A stretch of DNA of 40,067 nucleotides from Lachnospiraceae bacterium UBA7225 (GTDB lineage: Bacteria > Bacillota > Clostridia > Lachnospirales > Lachnospiraceae). The notes beneath the pieces were generated by a model, which saw only the letters and a list, made by a program, of their open reading frames with translations, ran no database searches and had not been told where the DNA came from. The position numbers were made by a program, and so were the translations under genes. The stretch spans positions 2,515-42,581 of the forward strand of contig DKTR01000074.1 of assembly GCA_002473385.1 (NCBI GenBank), given 5' to 3'. This document shows positions 15,302 to 25,442 of the stretch, piece by piece (position 1 is the first letter of the stretch; each line of letters begins with the position of its first letter).

Positions 15302-18300
15302 TCATCGTCCTCTGCCGTTTCCGTCCCCGCTCAGCGTGCGGTCCAGGCAAAAGGAATAAATCAACTTCTCTCTGACCGGAAAATGTGTCAGGCGCGTAAG
15401 CGCAGTTTCATAATAGTCTAATTGTACCGCATATTTTCGATAGAGGGAAGATGCTTCTTCAGATTTCACAAAATCTGTTTTGTAATCAACCAGCACGATC
15501 TGTCCCTCTTCTATAAAATAAGCGTCAATGATTCCCTGAATGAGCACCTGCCCGCCAAAATTCCAGTCCGGACGGATATCTCCCGCAGAGACAGAAAGAA
15601 CAAACTGCTGCTCGCGGAAAAGCTGCCCGCGCACCGCCGCCTGCGCCATCCGGCGCGCCAGCGGGTGATTCAGAAAAGCAATAACCTTTTTGCGTACAAT
15701 CAGCTCCGCCTCGTCCTTCTTCAAATGCCCCGCTCTTTGCAGCCGGTCAATCTCTTTTGCCAGAAGCTGCAAAACCGCTTCTTCTCCTGCCATTCCGGCG
15801 CAATCTGCAAAAAGCGTAAAATCGAGACACTCCATCAGTTTATGATAAATGGTACCGCGCGCCGCGCCCGATACCTCGCTTTTCTCCTTCAAAAATTCCG
15901 GAACCAGCGGAACAGGAGCCGGTTCCTCATACAGCGCCGCCCCATCCTCGCGCTCGTCAAACTGTGCGATTTTTTTCAGCTCCGAGACACTCACCTTTAC
16001 CGGAATCCGCCCCTCCTTTTCGTAAGCATAACAGAAGGAAAGGTTTTCTGCAAGCCGCTGTGCCGCCCCGGCATCAAATACCTTATCCGCCGGAAGAGAT
16101 AACAGCTCCTCCTTTGTCATGTGAAGCTTCTGCTGGCGCCGCTTTTCCCCGCCGACCAGCTCCTGCACCTGCAGCCGCTCCACCCGGCAGAAAATTTCCC
16201 GTGAAAACAGCGGATGACTGTGATCCTGGTACACGCCATATTCCTCCGCTAATGCCGTAAAGCACTGGTTCCGCATAAGTGACGGAATCAGCCAGTCCCA
16301 GTAAGTGACTGCGTGCGCGCGCTGTGCAAAGGGGAGCACTGTATCTGTTTTCCGGCATACCTGCCCCCACTTCTTAAACTTATCCGCCAGCTTTGTGACA
16401 GTTCCCGTCAGAACCAGCTTTTCTTTCGCACGCGTCAGCGCGACATAAAGGACCCGCAGCTCCTCGCCCAGATTTTCCTGCACCGTATAGCTTTTCATAA
16501 AACGCTTTAAAAGCGTGGCACTGCGTGTGCGCAGCACAGGATTTACCCGGTCGCAGCCGATACCGAGGTCTGCGTGGAGCACCACGCTTCCGCGCGCATC
16601 TGACTGGTTCATCTGCTTACCCATACCGCATACAAACACGATCGGGAATTCCAGTCCCTTGCTCTTGTGGATGCTCAAAATACGCACAGCATTTTCCTGC
16701 TCCCCGGAGGGTGCCTCGCCGAAATCCACATCATATCTGTGCAGATTTTCAATGTAGCGGACAAAATTGTACAGTCCCCGGTAGCTGCCCTTCTCATAGG
16801 CGATTGCTTTCTCAACCAGCATATCCAGATTTGCCTTCCGCTGGCTGCCGCCCGGCATCGCCGCTGCATATGCCGCATAGCCCGTCCGCTCATAGATGTG
16901 CCACAGTAGCTCATGAATGGGCGTATAAACTGCCATGCGCCGGAACTCATCCAGCATTGCAAAGAAATCCGCCAGCGATTTTTCCTGCATACATGCCTCG
17001 TAAAACGGCTCCTGCGGGTGGGCGCTGCGGATGGCGGCAAGCTCTGCGCCGGAAAGCCCTGCAACCGGCGAATGCAGTACTGCCGTCAGCGGAATATCCT
17101 GCCTGGGATTGTCGATGATGCGAAGGAGCGAGAGCACCGTCTGCACCTCTGTGGTGGAAAAATAGCCGGTGCGTGAACCGGTATGCGCCGGAATATCCTG
17201 ATCCGTCAGAATCTTTGCAAACGGCTCCGCCCAGCCCTGGATAGTGCGCAGCAAAATAACAATATCGCCATACTCCGCCGCCCGGTATCTGCCCTGTGTT
17301 TTATCCCACACAAGCTCAGCTCCCACGATCCGGCGTATTTTCTGCGCAACAGCGTATGCCTCCAGTTCCCGCGCCGACTCCTCCGGCTTCTCCTCATCCT
17401 CTGCCGTATCCGCGTCAATCAGCAGCACTTCTGTGTCCCGGAATTCCTCGTCATCGCCAGGTGCAAACTCCGCCCCCGGATAAAGCGCCGCCGCATCGTC
17501 ATACTCCACATTGCCCAGATGCTTTTCCATCATCTGCTCAAACAAAAAGTTTACAAAGTCCAGTACCTCTCTGCGGCTGCGAAAGTTCTGATGCAGGTCG
17601 ATACGCCTCTGCAATGCCTCTTGCTTCCCTGTGCAGTAGCTGTCGTACTTTTCCATAAAAAGCTCCGGTCTTGCCAGACGGAAGCGGTAGATGCTCTGTT
17701 TGACATCACCCACCATAAACAGGTTATGACCGCCGCTGTATTTTTTCGAGATACTGGTCAGGATCAGCTCCTGCACCAGATTGCTGTCCTGGTATTCATC
17801 AATCAGGATTTCCTCGTAATGCGCGGCAAAATCCTCTGCCACCGGTGTCGGACAGATGTTTCCATCCACACGCTTCACCAGAATCTGCAGCGCAAAATGC
17901 TCCAGATCGTCAAAGTCCATCATATTTTTCCGGATCTTTTCCGCAGCATAGCGGTCGGCAAACCGGCATACGAATTGTGTGATACCACTGATGACCGGCG
18001 CACAGTCCTGCATCACGGCAGCTGCCGTCTCCGCGGAGGTATAGTAGAATTCCTCCCGCAGCTCCTCCACCGTCTTCTTATAGCTCTCCCGCAGGCTTTT
18101 CACCTGCTGCTTTTTCTCCTCAGAAACAGAAGCATCCTTTTTAGCGGACAGACGCGCCCAGCTCATGCTCTGCATTGCCGTACACCGCTTTGTATAGGTG
18201 TCTGCCGCAAGCAGTTCCTCTATAAGCTGCAGATCTGCCTGCAGTGCATCGCAGTAAGGATAAGGACCGTCCGGGCTTTCTGCAATTGCAAGCGCCTCCT

Positions 18301-19015
18301 CTATCTGTGCCCGCACATCCTCCAGAAGCTTTTCAGACAACTGCTGCAACTGCTGCACCCAGGCAGTTCCATCAAATTCTTCCGCCGGCAGGCAGTAGGC
18401 ATTTCTGCATTCCTGCAGCCATTCTTCCGGGAACGGAAAGCTTCTGGAAAAATGATAAAGGGAAAGGGCTATTCCGGCAAGCGCCGTGTCATCCCGCCCC
18501 GGCGCCAGGCACTCTGCCATCTGCCGGAAATCGTCATCATTTTCCGCATAAGCCTCCTCCACCAGCTTCTCCATCACATCATTCTGCAGCAGCCTCTGTT
18601 CGCCCTCGTCCGCCACATGCAGCCCTGGATCAAGGTCAATCGTGTGAAAATGGTTGCGGATCACATACTGGCAAAAACTGTGAATAGTGGTAATCTGAGC
18701 GTTAGAGAGCAGAGATACCTGCCGCTGCAGATGCTCCAGCAGGCGCTCGTCTTCCCCATTCTCTGTTTTGCATGCCTCAATTTTCTGTTCGATCGCCACG
18801 CGGATACGATCCTTCATCTCGCCCGCCGCCGCATTGGTGAAGGTCACGATCAGAAGACGGTCAATGTCCCGCGGATGCTCCTTATCCGTCAGCATTGATA
18901 AAATGCGCTCTACAAGAACAGCAGTCTTTCCGGAGCCTGCCGCTGCCGATACCAGCAGATCACAGCCGCGTGCATCGATCACCTGCTGCTGGTCTTCTGT
19001 CCATTTTACCCCCAT
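15302..19015 (-). CDS. addA: Helicase-nuclease AddAB subunit A
   Basis: AddAB resects double-strand breaks for recombination repair, and AddA is the UvrD-like 3'-5' helicase with a nuclease. The start is ATG 19015 (MGVKWTEDQQQVID), 7 bases after AGGAGG, giving 1237 residues, the normal size. Visible motifs are Walker A SAAAGSGKTAVLVER (23-37), LLIVTFTNAAAGEMKDR, the DEYQDSN Walker B, MVGDVKQSIYRFRLARPELF, ILSIHKSKGLEFPIVFVCG, LRVLYVALTRAKEKL and, near the C-terminus, the RecB-family nuclease motif LVDYKTDFV. The protein is intact. It follows addB by 44 bases and is 10 bases before the GtrA-YfhO gene. Confidence 0.97.
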   Translation of the reverse strand: MGVKWTEDQQQVIDARGCDLLVSAAAGSGKTAVLVERILSMLTDKEHPRDIDRLLIVTFTNAAAGEMKDRIRVAIEQKIEACKTENGEDERLLEHLQRQVSLLSNAQITTIHSFCQYVIRNHFHTIDLDPGLHVADEGEQRLLQNDVMEKLVEEAYAENDDDFRQMAECLAPGRDDTALAGIALSLYHFSRSFPFPEEWLQECRNAYCLPAEEFDGTAWVQQLQQLSEKLLEDVRAQIEEALAIAESPDGPYPYCDALQADLQLIEELLAADTYTKRCTAMQSMSWARLSAKKDASVSEEKKQQVKSLRESYKKTVEELREEFYYTSAETAAAVMQDCAPVISGITQFVCRFADRYAAEKIRKNMMDFDDLEHFALQILVKRVDGNICPTPVAEDFAAHYEEILIDEYQDSNLVQELILTSISKKYSGGHNLFMVGDVKQSIYRFRLARPELFMEKYDSYCTGKQEALQRRIDLHQNFRSRREVLDFVNFLFEQMMEKHLGNVEYDDAAALYPGAEFAPGDDEEFRDTEVLLIDADTAEDEEKPEESARELEAYAVAQKIRRIVGAELVWDKTQGRYRAAEYGDIVILLRTIQGWAEPFAKILTDQDIPAHTGSRTGYFSTTEVQTVLSLLRIIDNPRQDIPLTAVLHSPVAGLSGAELAAIRSAHPQEPFYEACMQEKSLADFFAMLDEFRRMAVYTPIHELLWHIYERTGYAAYAAAMPGGSQRKANLDMLVEKAIAYEKGSYRGLYNFVRYIENLHRYDVDFGEAPSGEQENAVRILSIHKSKGLEFPIVFVCGMGKQMNQSDARGSVVLHADLGIGCDRVNPVLRTRSATLLKRFMKSYTVQENLGEELRVLYVALTRAKEKLVLTGTVTKLADKFKKWGQVCRKTDTVLPFAQRAHAVTYWDWLIPSLMRNQCFTALAEEYGVYQDHSHPLFSREIFCRVERLQVQELVGGEKRRQQKLHMTKEELLSLPADKVFDAGAAQRLAENLSFCYAYEKEGRIPVKVSVSELKKIAQFDEREDGAALYEEPAPVPLVPEFLKEKSEVSGAARGTIYHKLMECLDFTLFADCAGMAGEEAVLQLLAKEIDRLQRAGHLKKDEAELIVRKKVIAFLNHPLARRMAQAAVRGQLFREQQFVLSVSAGDIRPDWNFGGQVLIQGIIDAYFIEEGQIVLVDYKTDFVKSEEASSLYRKYAVQLDYYETALTRLTHFPVREKLIYSFCLDRTLSGDGNGRGR

Positions 19016-19059
19016 ATTTCTGCCTCCTCTGCTCTCTGACACGCACCCTTTGATATCAT

Positions 19060-22000
19060 TTATTCCTCTGACAATTTGTTCCAGATTTCTTCCTCGCGGT
19101 ACTCCCTCAGCCGCTTTGTGTGCGTACCGGGAATTTTATCATCCAGGCAGCATACCGGGCGGTAGATGCAGTAATCACACGCCGTCTGCTGATTGCGCTG
19201 ATACGGCACCGGCGCGATCTCTCCCTCCAGCATGGCGCTGCCGAGTTCCTGCAGCTTCTTATGTACAAAACCGGAGAGCAATGCAAACTGTCCGCCTGTC
19301 GCTGTTTTAGAAAGCTTCGAAGGATGCCCGTCCCGGTTGATACTCACCGGAATCACATCGGAAGCCTTCTCCAGTTTCACATCCATCTCCCCGAATACCG
19401 CCGGGTCCTCATTTACAAGCCCGTCCGGGCGGAGCTGGCGCAAAAGCTTTCTATTCAGCTCCTCCGGGGTCAGCTCTTCATCAGTTTCCAGCAGAGGATC
19501 CTTCATATGATAATAGAAAATTCCCGCCGGCACAATCTCCTTATCCGGATGCACCCTTTTCTCCAGCTCCACGGCAGCGTTCAGATATACTACAAGCTGA
19601 AGCTGCAGCCCGTAATACAGCGCTACCAGATCGAAAGTGGTATTCCCCGATTTATAATCAATTACCTTGACGTACACCTGATCTTCCTTTTCACAGACAT
19701 CAATGCGGTCAATGCGTCCCTTAAGCTTCATTTTTTCCTCTGCCGACAACGCGATATTCACAGCCTCCAGCTCCTGCACCTGCGAGAAGGACACCTCAAA
19801 ATTTGCCGGATAAAAATGTCCGGACTGAATCTGACGGTGCAGCGCCCACACGGTCCGCCGCATAATGCGCTTCATGCGCCCGATCATCGCCTCATTGCGC
19901 GCGCTGTCATGCAGAATCTGCTGCCCGTATACTGCGGACACCTCTGTGACAGCTTCTTCGATAAACTTTTCCCGCACATCCTCCGGAATCTGAAACCAGT
20001 CATAACTGCTCTCCTCTACCTTGCGGGAATACAGTTCGATAGCACTGTGGAACACTCTGCCGATATCAACCGGACGGAACACATATTCTTCACGCTCCTG
20101 CAGCCGCAGTCCATACTGTAAAAAGTGCGCAAAGGCACAGGAGGCAAATTTCTCCAGACGGCTGACACTATTTATCAGCACCTCGCCGTACAGTTCACGC
20201 GCTGCCTGCCGCCCGATGCCGCGCCCGTCGAAGGTGAGAAATGCCGCTTCTGCCAGTCTCTGCACCTGCCCGGCCGTATCCTCCCCCCGGCGGTACCAGT
20301 TATACAGTTCCAGCCATTCTCCGGAGGGCTGCCTCTCTCTTATGTTCCAGAAACCCTCCAGCAGATAGGCAAGCGCGTTCTGCGGCGTCTCCACGCGGCT
20401 GCCAAAGAACTGGTATGCATCCTCGTCATGCACGGAAAGACCGGGAAAAAGCCTGCCAATAGTGCGCATCATATAAGAGGGGCGCAAAAGGCTCCCGTCC
20501 GCTGTCGCCTTGCTGCAGGAAAGATACAGGCGCTCCCTGGGCTTCGTCAGATTCAGGTATAAATAAAACTTCTGGATGTAACTGTTCTGGCGCGCTGTCG
20601 GCGCAAGCTCAACCCCGCTCCCCATCAGTGTTTCACGCTCCAGATCAGAGAGCAGACCACCGCCTGCACCTGCCGCCGGAACCCAGCCGTCATTTAGTCC
20701 CAGGAAAAATAATACCTTAATGTCCGAGAGACGGGTACGCTCCAGATCCCCCACCTGTACGCGGTCAGCCGTGGGCGGAATCAGACGCACGCGCGCTTCC
20801 TCAAAGCCTGCCTCCAGAAGCTCCGTGTATTCTTTCAGTGTCAGCCGCTCTTCTCCCAGAAGCTGCGCAAGCTTATCAAATATGCCGATCACCATGGCAT
20901 AGATACCGGCAAATTCCTTTTCCAGCTCTGCCTGTCCCTCAATGCCAAATTTCTCCTCCAGCTTTGCGAGCTGCTGCTGGATCTCATAATGACAGAGAAG
21001 CGCATACAGGCCTTCCGTTTTCTCCCGCGTTGTCGTCTCTGCTGTCCGCAGGCAGCATACAAGCGGTGCCAGCGGCTCTATGATGCAGGTGCGCAGCTCC
21101 TCACAGAGCGCCAACTGCTCTTCCTGCAGAAAATCCACGGTTCTTGTGAAGGGCTCCCGCCACCGGGAGAAGCCCCGTATGCCGGCGGCAAGCACATAGT
21201 TTTCCAGCAGGTCGAGTTTCTCTGCCTCAATCCGGCACAGATCCGTACGCAGATAGCGGAAAACCGACGCACAGGTAAAATCCTGCTGCACCATATCCAG
21301 CACGGCGCGCAGGAATTCGATCAGCGGATTGGAAAAAACAGTCCGCGTACTGTCCATAAAGTACGCTATTTTATATTCCCCAAACACTTGCGGAATATAA
21401 CTGCTATACGAAGACAGGTCGCCCACAATTACCGCAATATCCTGGCAGCGGTAGCCCTCCCGCAGAAGCGCGCGGATTGTGCGCGCCGCAAAATGCGCTT
21501 CCTGTACCGGGTTTGCTGCTGTATGCAGGGAAATGCACTCCGTTTTCTCTGTCCACTGCACCTTTTTGCCGCCAAATATATGCTCCTCTAAAAAGCCCAG
21601 CTCCGGGCTTTTTGCAAAGCGCGGCAGCGTCGTCCACTCCATCACCACCGGCGGCAGAACCTCGCAGGCTGCCTCCTGCGCGGTGTGTGCCAGCGCGCGG
21701 ATAGTCTTTTTACTCAGATAAAACAGCTCATGCTCCCCGCGGATGCGGTAAAAATCCTCCTGTGCGCGGATAGTTACTGTCACATACACCTGCTCAGCAA
21801 GGGAAAGCAGTTCGCCAAGAAGCTTATTCTGCACGGGCGTAAAGCCGGTAAAACCGTCCAGCGCCACCACACAGTCCTTTAAAATTGCGGACTGGCGCGC
21901 CACCTGACAGAGTGCCTCCAGCGTCTCCTCCGCCGTAATGTATTTTCCCTCCAGCTCCTCCTGGAAACTTTCATAGAGAAGCCGGATATCCTTCAGCTTA

Positions 22001-22461
22001 TAAAAGAGAGACGGCTTTTGCTCTGCTCCCTGCAAAAGCCGCTCCATCTTTTCCGAATCGATATCGTACTGCGTCAGCTCCGAGATCATGGATTTCATCT
22101 GCTGCAGATATCCCATCTTTTTCAGATTACCCTTTAAAACCTTTAATGCATCCTGCACTCTGGAGGCAGCCCGCCGCAGAAGCAGTGTTTTTCCAAGCTC
22201 CTCCAGCACAGTGCGCTGATCCGCCCCCACCTCTTCAAAAATGCGGTGGGCAAGGCGCTGAAAGCTCAGAATATCAATATTCAGCAGCCCGCCGTCCGGG
22301 TGAAGGCGTACCAGCTCACGCTGCGTCTGCATGGTAAACTGCTCCGGCACGATTACCAGAAATTTCTTTTCCGGCGACTGCACCGCAGCTTTAATAATGC
22401 TGCTGTAAATATAGCGGGATTTTCCGCTCCCGGAGCTTCCCAATATCAGACGCAGTGACAT
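19060..22461 (-). CDS. addB: Helicase-nuclease AddAB subunit B
   Basis: AddB is the partner of AddA and recognises Chi-type sites; in Bacillus its iron-sulfur cluster stabilises the nuclease domain. The 1133-residue product starts MSLRLILGSSGSGKSRYIY, a P-loop, continues with FLVIVPEQFTMQTQREL and ILSFQRLAHRIF, and ends with the nuclease core GRIDRID ... VIDYKSGNTTFDL. The four cluster cysteines are present: one in FASCAFAHFLQYGL before the nuclease core and three in CDYCIYRPVC at the C-terminus. The gene is intact, 36 bases after valS and 44 before addA, on the same strand. Confidence 0.97.
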   Translation of the reverse strand: MSLRLILGSSGSGKSRYIYSSIIKAAVQSPEKKFLVIVPEQFTMQTQRELVRLHPDGGLLNIDILSFQRLAHRIFEEVGADQRTVLEELGKTLLLRRAASRVQDALKVLKGNLKKMGYLQQMKSMISELTQYDIDSEKMERLLQGAEQKPSLFYKLKDIRLLYESFQEELEGKYITAEETLEALCQVARQSAILKDCVVALDGFTGFTPVQNKLLGELLSLAEQVYVTVTIRAQEDFYRIRGEHELFYLSKKTIRALAHTAQEAACEVLPPVVMEWTTLPRFAKSPELGFLEEHIFGGKKVQWTEKTECISLHTAANPVQEAHFAARTIRALLREGYRCQDIAVIVGDLSSYSSYIPQVFGEYKIAYFMDSTRTVFSNPLIEFLRAVLDMVQQDFTCASVFRYLRTDLCRIEAEKLDLLENYVLAAGIRGFSRWREPFTRTVDFLQEEQLALCEELRTCIIEPLAPLVCCLRTAETTTREKTEGLYALLCHYEIQQQLAKLEEKFGIEGQAELEKEFAGIYAMVIGIFDKLAQLLGEERLTLKEYTELLEAGFEEARVRLIPPTADRVQVGDLERTRLSDIKVLFFLGLNDGWVPAAGAGGGLLSDLERETLMGSGVELAPTARQNSYIQKFYLYLNLTKPRERLYLSCSKATADGSLLRPSYMMRTIGRLFPGLSVHDEDAYQFFGSRVETPQNALAYLLEGFWNIRERQPSGEWLELYNWYRRGEDTAGQVQRLAEAAFLTFDGRGIGRQAARELYGEVLINSVSRLEKFASCAFAHFLQYGLRLQEREEYVFRPVDIGRVFHSAIELYSRKVEESSYDWFQIPEDVREKFIEEAVTEVSAVYGQQILHDSARNEAMIGRMKRIMRRTVWALHRQIQSGHFYPANFEVSFSQVQELEAVNIALSAEEKMKLKGRIDRIDVCEKEDQVYVKVIDYKSGNTTFDLVALYYGLQLQLVVYLNAAVELEKRVHPDKEIVPAGIFYYHMKDPLLETDEELTPEELNRKLLRQLRPDGLVNEDPAVFGEMDVKLEKASDVIPVSINRDGHPSKLSKTATGGQFALLSGFVHKKLQELGSAMLEGEIAPVPYQRNQQTACDYCIYRPVCCLDDKIPGTHTKRLREYREEEIWNKLSEE

Positions 22462-22497
22462 AGCTTCTCCTTTCGTGCCGCACAGGCACAGATGATT

Positions 22498-25149
22498 TTA
22501 CTTCGTTAACTGTGCCAGGCGCTCCTGCACCTGGTTCATCATATCGGTGTATTTTGCAAGCTTCGCCTTCTCCTCTGCGATCTTCGCTTCCGGAGCACGG
22601 CTGACAAATTTCTCGTTGCCAAGCATTCCGTTTACACGCGCAAGCTCTTTCGTCAGACGCTCTTCCTCTTTTCTCAGACGCTCGATCTCCTTATCGATGT
22701 CTACCAGCTCTGCAAACGGCAGATAGATCACTGCCTCATGAATTACTGCTGAAACAGCGTCCTCGCCAATGCCTGTCTTGTCCGCCTGGATCGCCACCTC
22801 GCTCGCATAGCCGAGAGTTGCAAAGAATACCTTTCCGTTTTCAAAGATACTGCGCACCTCTTCTTTCTCGGAAACGACGAACACCTTCGCCTTTCTGCTC
22901 GGCGGCACATTCATGGAGCTGCGCACGTTGCGGATGGCGCGTACTGCCTCCTTGATTGCCTCTATTGCCGTCTCTTCCGCGGTGAAATTCCATGCGTCTG
23001 TCCACTCCGGCCAGGAAGCGATCATGATAGATTCCTCCTGCGGATTCAGGGTGCAGTAAATTTCTTCTGTAATAAACGGCATATACGGGTGCAGCAGCTT
23101 TAATGCATTTCCGAGAACCGCCTTCAGTGTCCACAGCGCCGCTGCTTTCGTGGTATCTGTTTCGCTGTACAGACGCGGCTTTACCATCTCTATATACCAG
23201 TCACAGAATTCTTCCCAGATAAAATCATACACCTTCTGTACCGCGATGCCCAGCTCGAACTTCTCCATATTGTCCGTGACATCCTTAGCAAGCGCATTCG
23301 CTTTGGAGAGAATCCACTTATCCGCCTGTGTAAGCGCGTTTTCCGGCATCCTGGCCGGTACCTCAGCTTTTTCAAGATTCATCATAATGAAGCGTGACGC
23401 ATTCCAGATTTTATTTGCAAAGTTCCGGCTTGCCTCTACACGCTCCCAATAGAAACGCATATCGTTGCCTGGTGCATTTCCGGTCATCAGCGTAAGGCGA
23501 AGTGCATCGGCGCCGTACTTGTCGATCACTTCCAGCGGGTCAATCCCGTTTCCGAGAGACTTGCTCATCTTCCGTCCCTGTGAATCGCGCACCAGACCAT
23601 GGATCAGCACATGGTGGAACGGTGATTTTCCGGTCTGCTCCAGTCCGGAGAATACCATGCGGATTACCCAGAAGAAAATAATATCGTACCCAGTCACCAG
23701 TACATCGGTCGGATAGAAATATTCCAGTTCCGGTGTTTTCTCCGGCCAGCCAAGCGTAGAGAACGGCCAGAGCGCTGAGGAAAACCAGGTATCCAGCGTG
23801 TCCTCATCCTGCGTCAGATGTGTGCATCCGCACTTCGGACATTTTTCCGGCGCACCGCCCTTTTGTACCACGATCTCCCCGCACTCGTCACAGTAATACG
23901 CCGGGATGCGGTGTCCCCACCAGAGCTGACGGGAAATACACCAGTCACGGATGTTTTCCAGCCAGTGCAGATATGTCTTGTCAAAGCGCTCCGGCACAAA
24001 GGTCAGTTCTCCCTTATCCAGTGCTTCGATTGCGGCCTTCGCCATCTCGTCCATGCGTACAAACCACTGCTGTTTTACCATCGGCTCCACGGTCGTCTTA
24101 CAGCGGTCGTGTGTGCCAACCGCATGCATATGCGGAACTACCTTTACCAGAAGTCCCAGCTCATCCAGATCCTTTACAATCGCTTTGCGGGCCTCATAGC
24201 GGTCCATGCCCGCATACTTTCCGCCCAGCTCATTGATCGTAGCATCGTCGTTCATCACGCAGATTTCTTCCAGATTGTGGCGTTTGCCCACCTCAAAGTC
24301 GTTCGGGTCATGCGCCGGTGTAATCTTCACACAGCCGGTTCCGAATTCCCTGTCTACATAGGCATCGGCGATCACCGGAATCTGTCTGCCGGTCAGCGGC
24401 AGCTCCAGCATTTTTCCGACCAGATCGGTGTAGCGCTCATCCTCCGGGTTTACGGCAACCGCCGTATCGCCAAGCAATGTCTCCGGACGGGTGGTTGCGA
24501 TCTCTACAAACCTGCCTTCCTCACCGACTACCGGATAGTTGATGTGCCAGAAATGTCCCTCCTGATCCTCGTGCACTACCTCTGCATCGGAAATTGAGGT
24601 CTGGCATACCGGACACCAGTTAATAATACGGGAACCTTTGTAAATGTAGCCCTTCTCATACAGCTTTACAAAAACCTCTTCCACGGCTTTCGAACAGCCC
24701 TCGTCCATGGTAAAGCGCTCACGCTCCCAGTCCGCGGAGGAGCCGAGCTTTTTAAGCTGGTTGATAATGCAGGAACCATATTCTTCCTTCCATGCCCATG
24801 CATGCTTTAAAAATTCCTCGCGTCCGATTTCATCCTTGTCAATGCCCTGCTCGCGCAGCTTTTCAATAACCTTTACTTCGGTCGCAATCGCTGCATGGTC
24901 GGTGCCCGGCTGCCACAGCGCCTCGTAGCCCTGCATCCGCTTAAAACGGATCAGAATATCCTGCATGGTGTTGTCCAGCGCGTGCCCCATATGAAGCTGT
25001 CCGGTAACATTTGGCGGCGGCATCACAATCGTAAACGGCTTCTTGTCCGGATTTACTTTTGCGTGGAAGTAACCGTTGTCCATCCACTTCTGGTACAGTC
25101 TCTCCTCCAGTCCCTTCGGATCGTAGGTCTTTGCAAGTTCTTTGCTCAT
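22498..25149 (-). CDS. valS: Valyl-tRNA synthetase
   Basis: ValS charges tRNA-Val and edits threonine. ATG 25149 is chosen because AGGAGG lies just before it and MSKELAKTYDPKGLEERLYQ is the usual N-terminus; an open frame further upstream (to 25290) is made of leader repeats. The product is 883 residues. It has the HMGH form of the HIGH motif (PPPNVTGQLHMGHALDN), the zinc-type cysteine set CDECGE / CPKCG, DEDTLDTWFSSALWPFSTLG, the GRKMSKSLGNGIDP signature and the C-terminal coiled-coil arm (from about 820). A T-box leader with promoter lies upstream, so expression should rise when tRNA-Val is uncharged. Confidence 0.97.
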   Translation of the reverse strand: MSKELAKTYDPKGLEERLYQKWMDNGYFHAKVNPDKKPFTIVMPPPNVTGQLHMGHALDNTMQDILIRFKRMQGYEALWQPGTDHAAIATEVKVIEKLREQGIDKDEIGREEFLKHAWAWKEEYGSCIINQLKKLGSSADWERERFTMDEGCSKAVEEVFVKLYEKGYIYKGSRIINWCPVCQTSISDAEVVHEDQEGHFWHINYPVVGEEGRFVEIATTRPETLLGDTAVAVNPEDERYTDLVGKMLELPLTGRQIPVIADAYVDREFGTGCVKITPAHDPNDFEVGKRHNLEEICVMNDDATINELGGKYAGMDRYEARKAIVKDLDELGLLVKVVPHMHAVGTHDRCKTTVEPMVKQQWFVRMDEMAKAAIEALDKGELTFVPERFDKTYLHWLENIRDWCISRQLWWGHRIPAYYCDECGEIVVQKGGAPEKCPKCGCTHLTQDEDTLDTWFSSALWPFSTLGWPEKTPELEYFYPTDVLVTGYDIIFFWVIRMVFSGLEQTGKSPFHHVLIHGLVRDSQGRKMSKSLGNGIDPLEVIDKYGADALRLTLMTGNAPGNDMRFYWERVEASRNFANKIWNASRFIMMNLEKAEVPARMPENALTQADKWILSKANALAKDVTDNMEKFELGIAVQKVYDFIWEEFCDWYIEMVKPRLYSETDTTKAAALWTLKAVLGNALKLLHPYMPFITEEIYCTLNPQEESIMIASWPEWTDAWNFTAEETAIEAIKEAVRAIRNVRSSMNVPPSRKAKVFVVSEKEEVRSIFENGKVFFATLGYASEVAIQADKTGIGEDAVSAVIHEAVIYLPFAELVDIDKEIERLRKEEERLTKELARVNGMLGNEKFVSRAPEAKIAEEKAKLAKYTDMMNQVQERLAQLTK

Positions 25150-25204
25150 GATGATTCTCCTCCTGTTTTTGTGTTGATTTTCCAAGCCGTGCATCGTGTT
25201 TTTC

Positions 25205-25385
25205 CGAACCGTACACCTCATGCGCTGCAGCTGTTCGTGACCTTTGCACTTTGTTTTTTCTGAACCGTGCACCTCATGTGCTCCGCACATTCGGTCGCGG
25301 GCTTTCGCCCTATAAAGTTCCCTTCACAGCCTTCTGCCTGCATGCAGGCATGCGCAGCGGCTGTTCGTGACCTTTGCACGGTTCA
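25205..25385 (-). repeat. Degenerate tandem repeats between the T-box terminator and valS
   Basis: A 20-base sequence (minus strand GTGCAAAGGTCACGAACAGC) occurs exactly twice, at 25230-25249 and 25360-25379. A 21-base motif with two differences (minus strand AGC-x-CATGAGGTG-x-ACGGTTC) occurs at 25206-25226 and 25262-25282, a 56-base period. A third weaker copy of the ACGG-TT-GGAAAA part lies near 25184. A perfect 16-base palindrome, TGCCTGCATGCAGGCA, is at 25335-25350. The stretch adds about 240 bases of untranslated leader after the terminator. I see no convincing separate gene in it. Confidence 0.6.
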
Positions 25386-25392
25386 TTGCTTT

Positions 25393-25435
25393 CGCGAAAA
25401 AAGAAGGCCCTTCGCACGGCTTTCGTGCGAAGGGC
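25393..25435 (-). terminator. Intrinsic terminator of the valS T-box leader
   Basis: A perfect 11-base stem GCCCTTCGCAC / GTGCGAAGGGC (25407-25417 with 25425-25435) is followed on the minus strand by CTTCTTTTTT. It lies directly after the T-box sequence, as expected for the off state of a transcriptional T-box switch. Confidence 0.9.
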
Positions 25436-25442
25436 GTATATA

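Noticed and set aside
17183..18898. A 571-codon open frame on the plus strand
   Set aside because: It lies entirely antisense to addA, whose protein is intact and conserved; the translation is rich in Leu, Arg, His and Cys and resembles no family. No ribosome site or context supports it.
25149..25290. An upstream extension of valS by 47 codons
   Set aside because: The added residues come from leader repeats, and the AGGAGG site plus the conserved N-terminus place the start at 25149.
25205..25385. CRISPR-like array from the repeated 20-mer
   Set aside because: Only two exact copies with unequal spacing, no regular spacers and no cas genes in the window.
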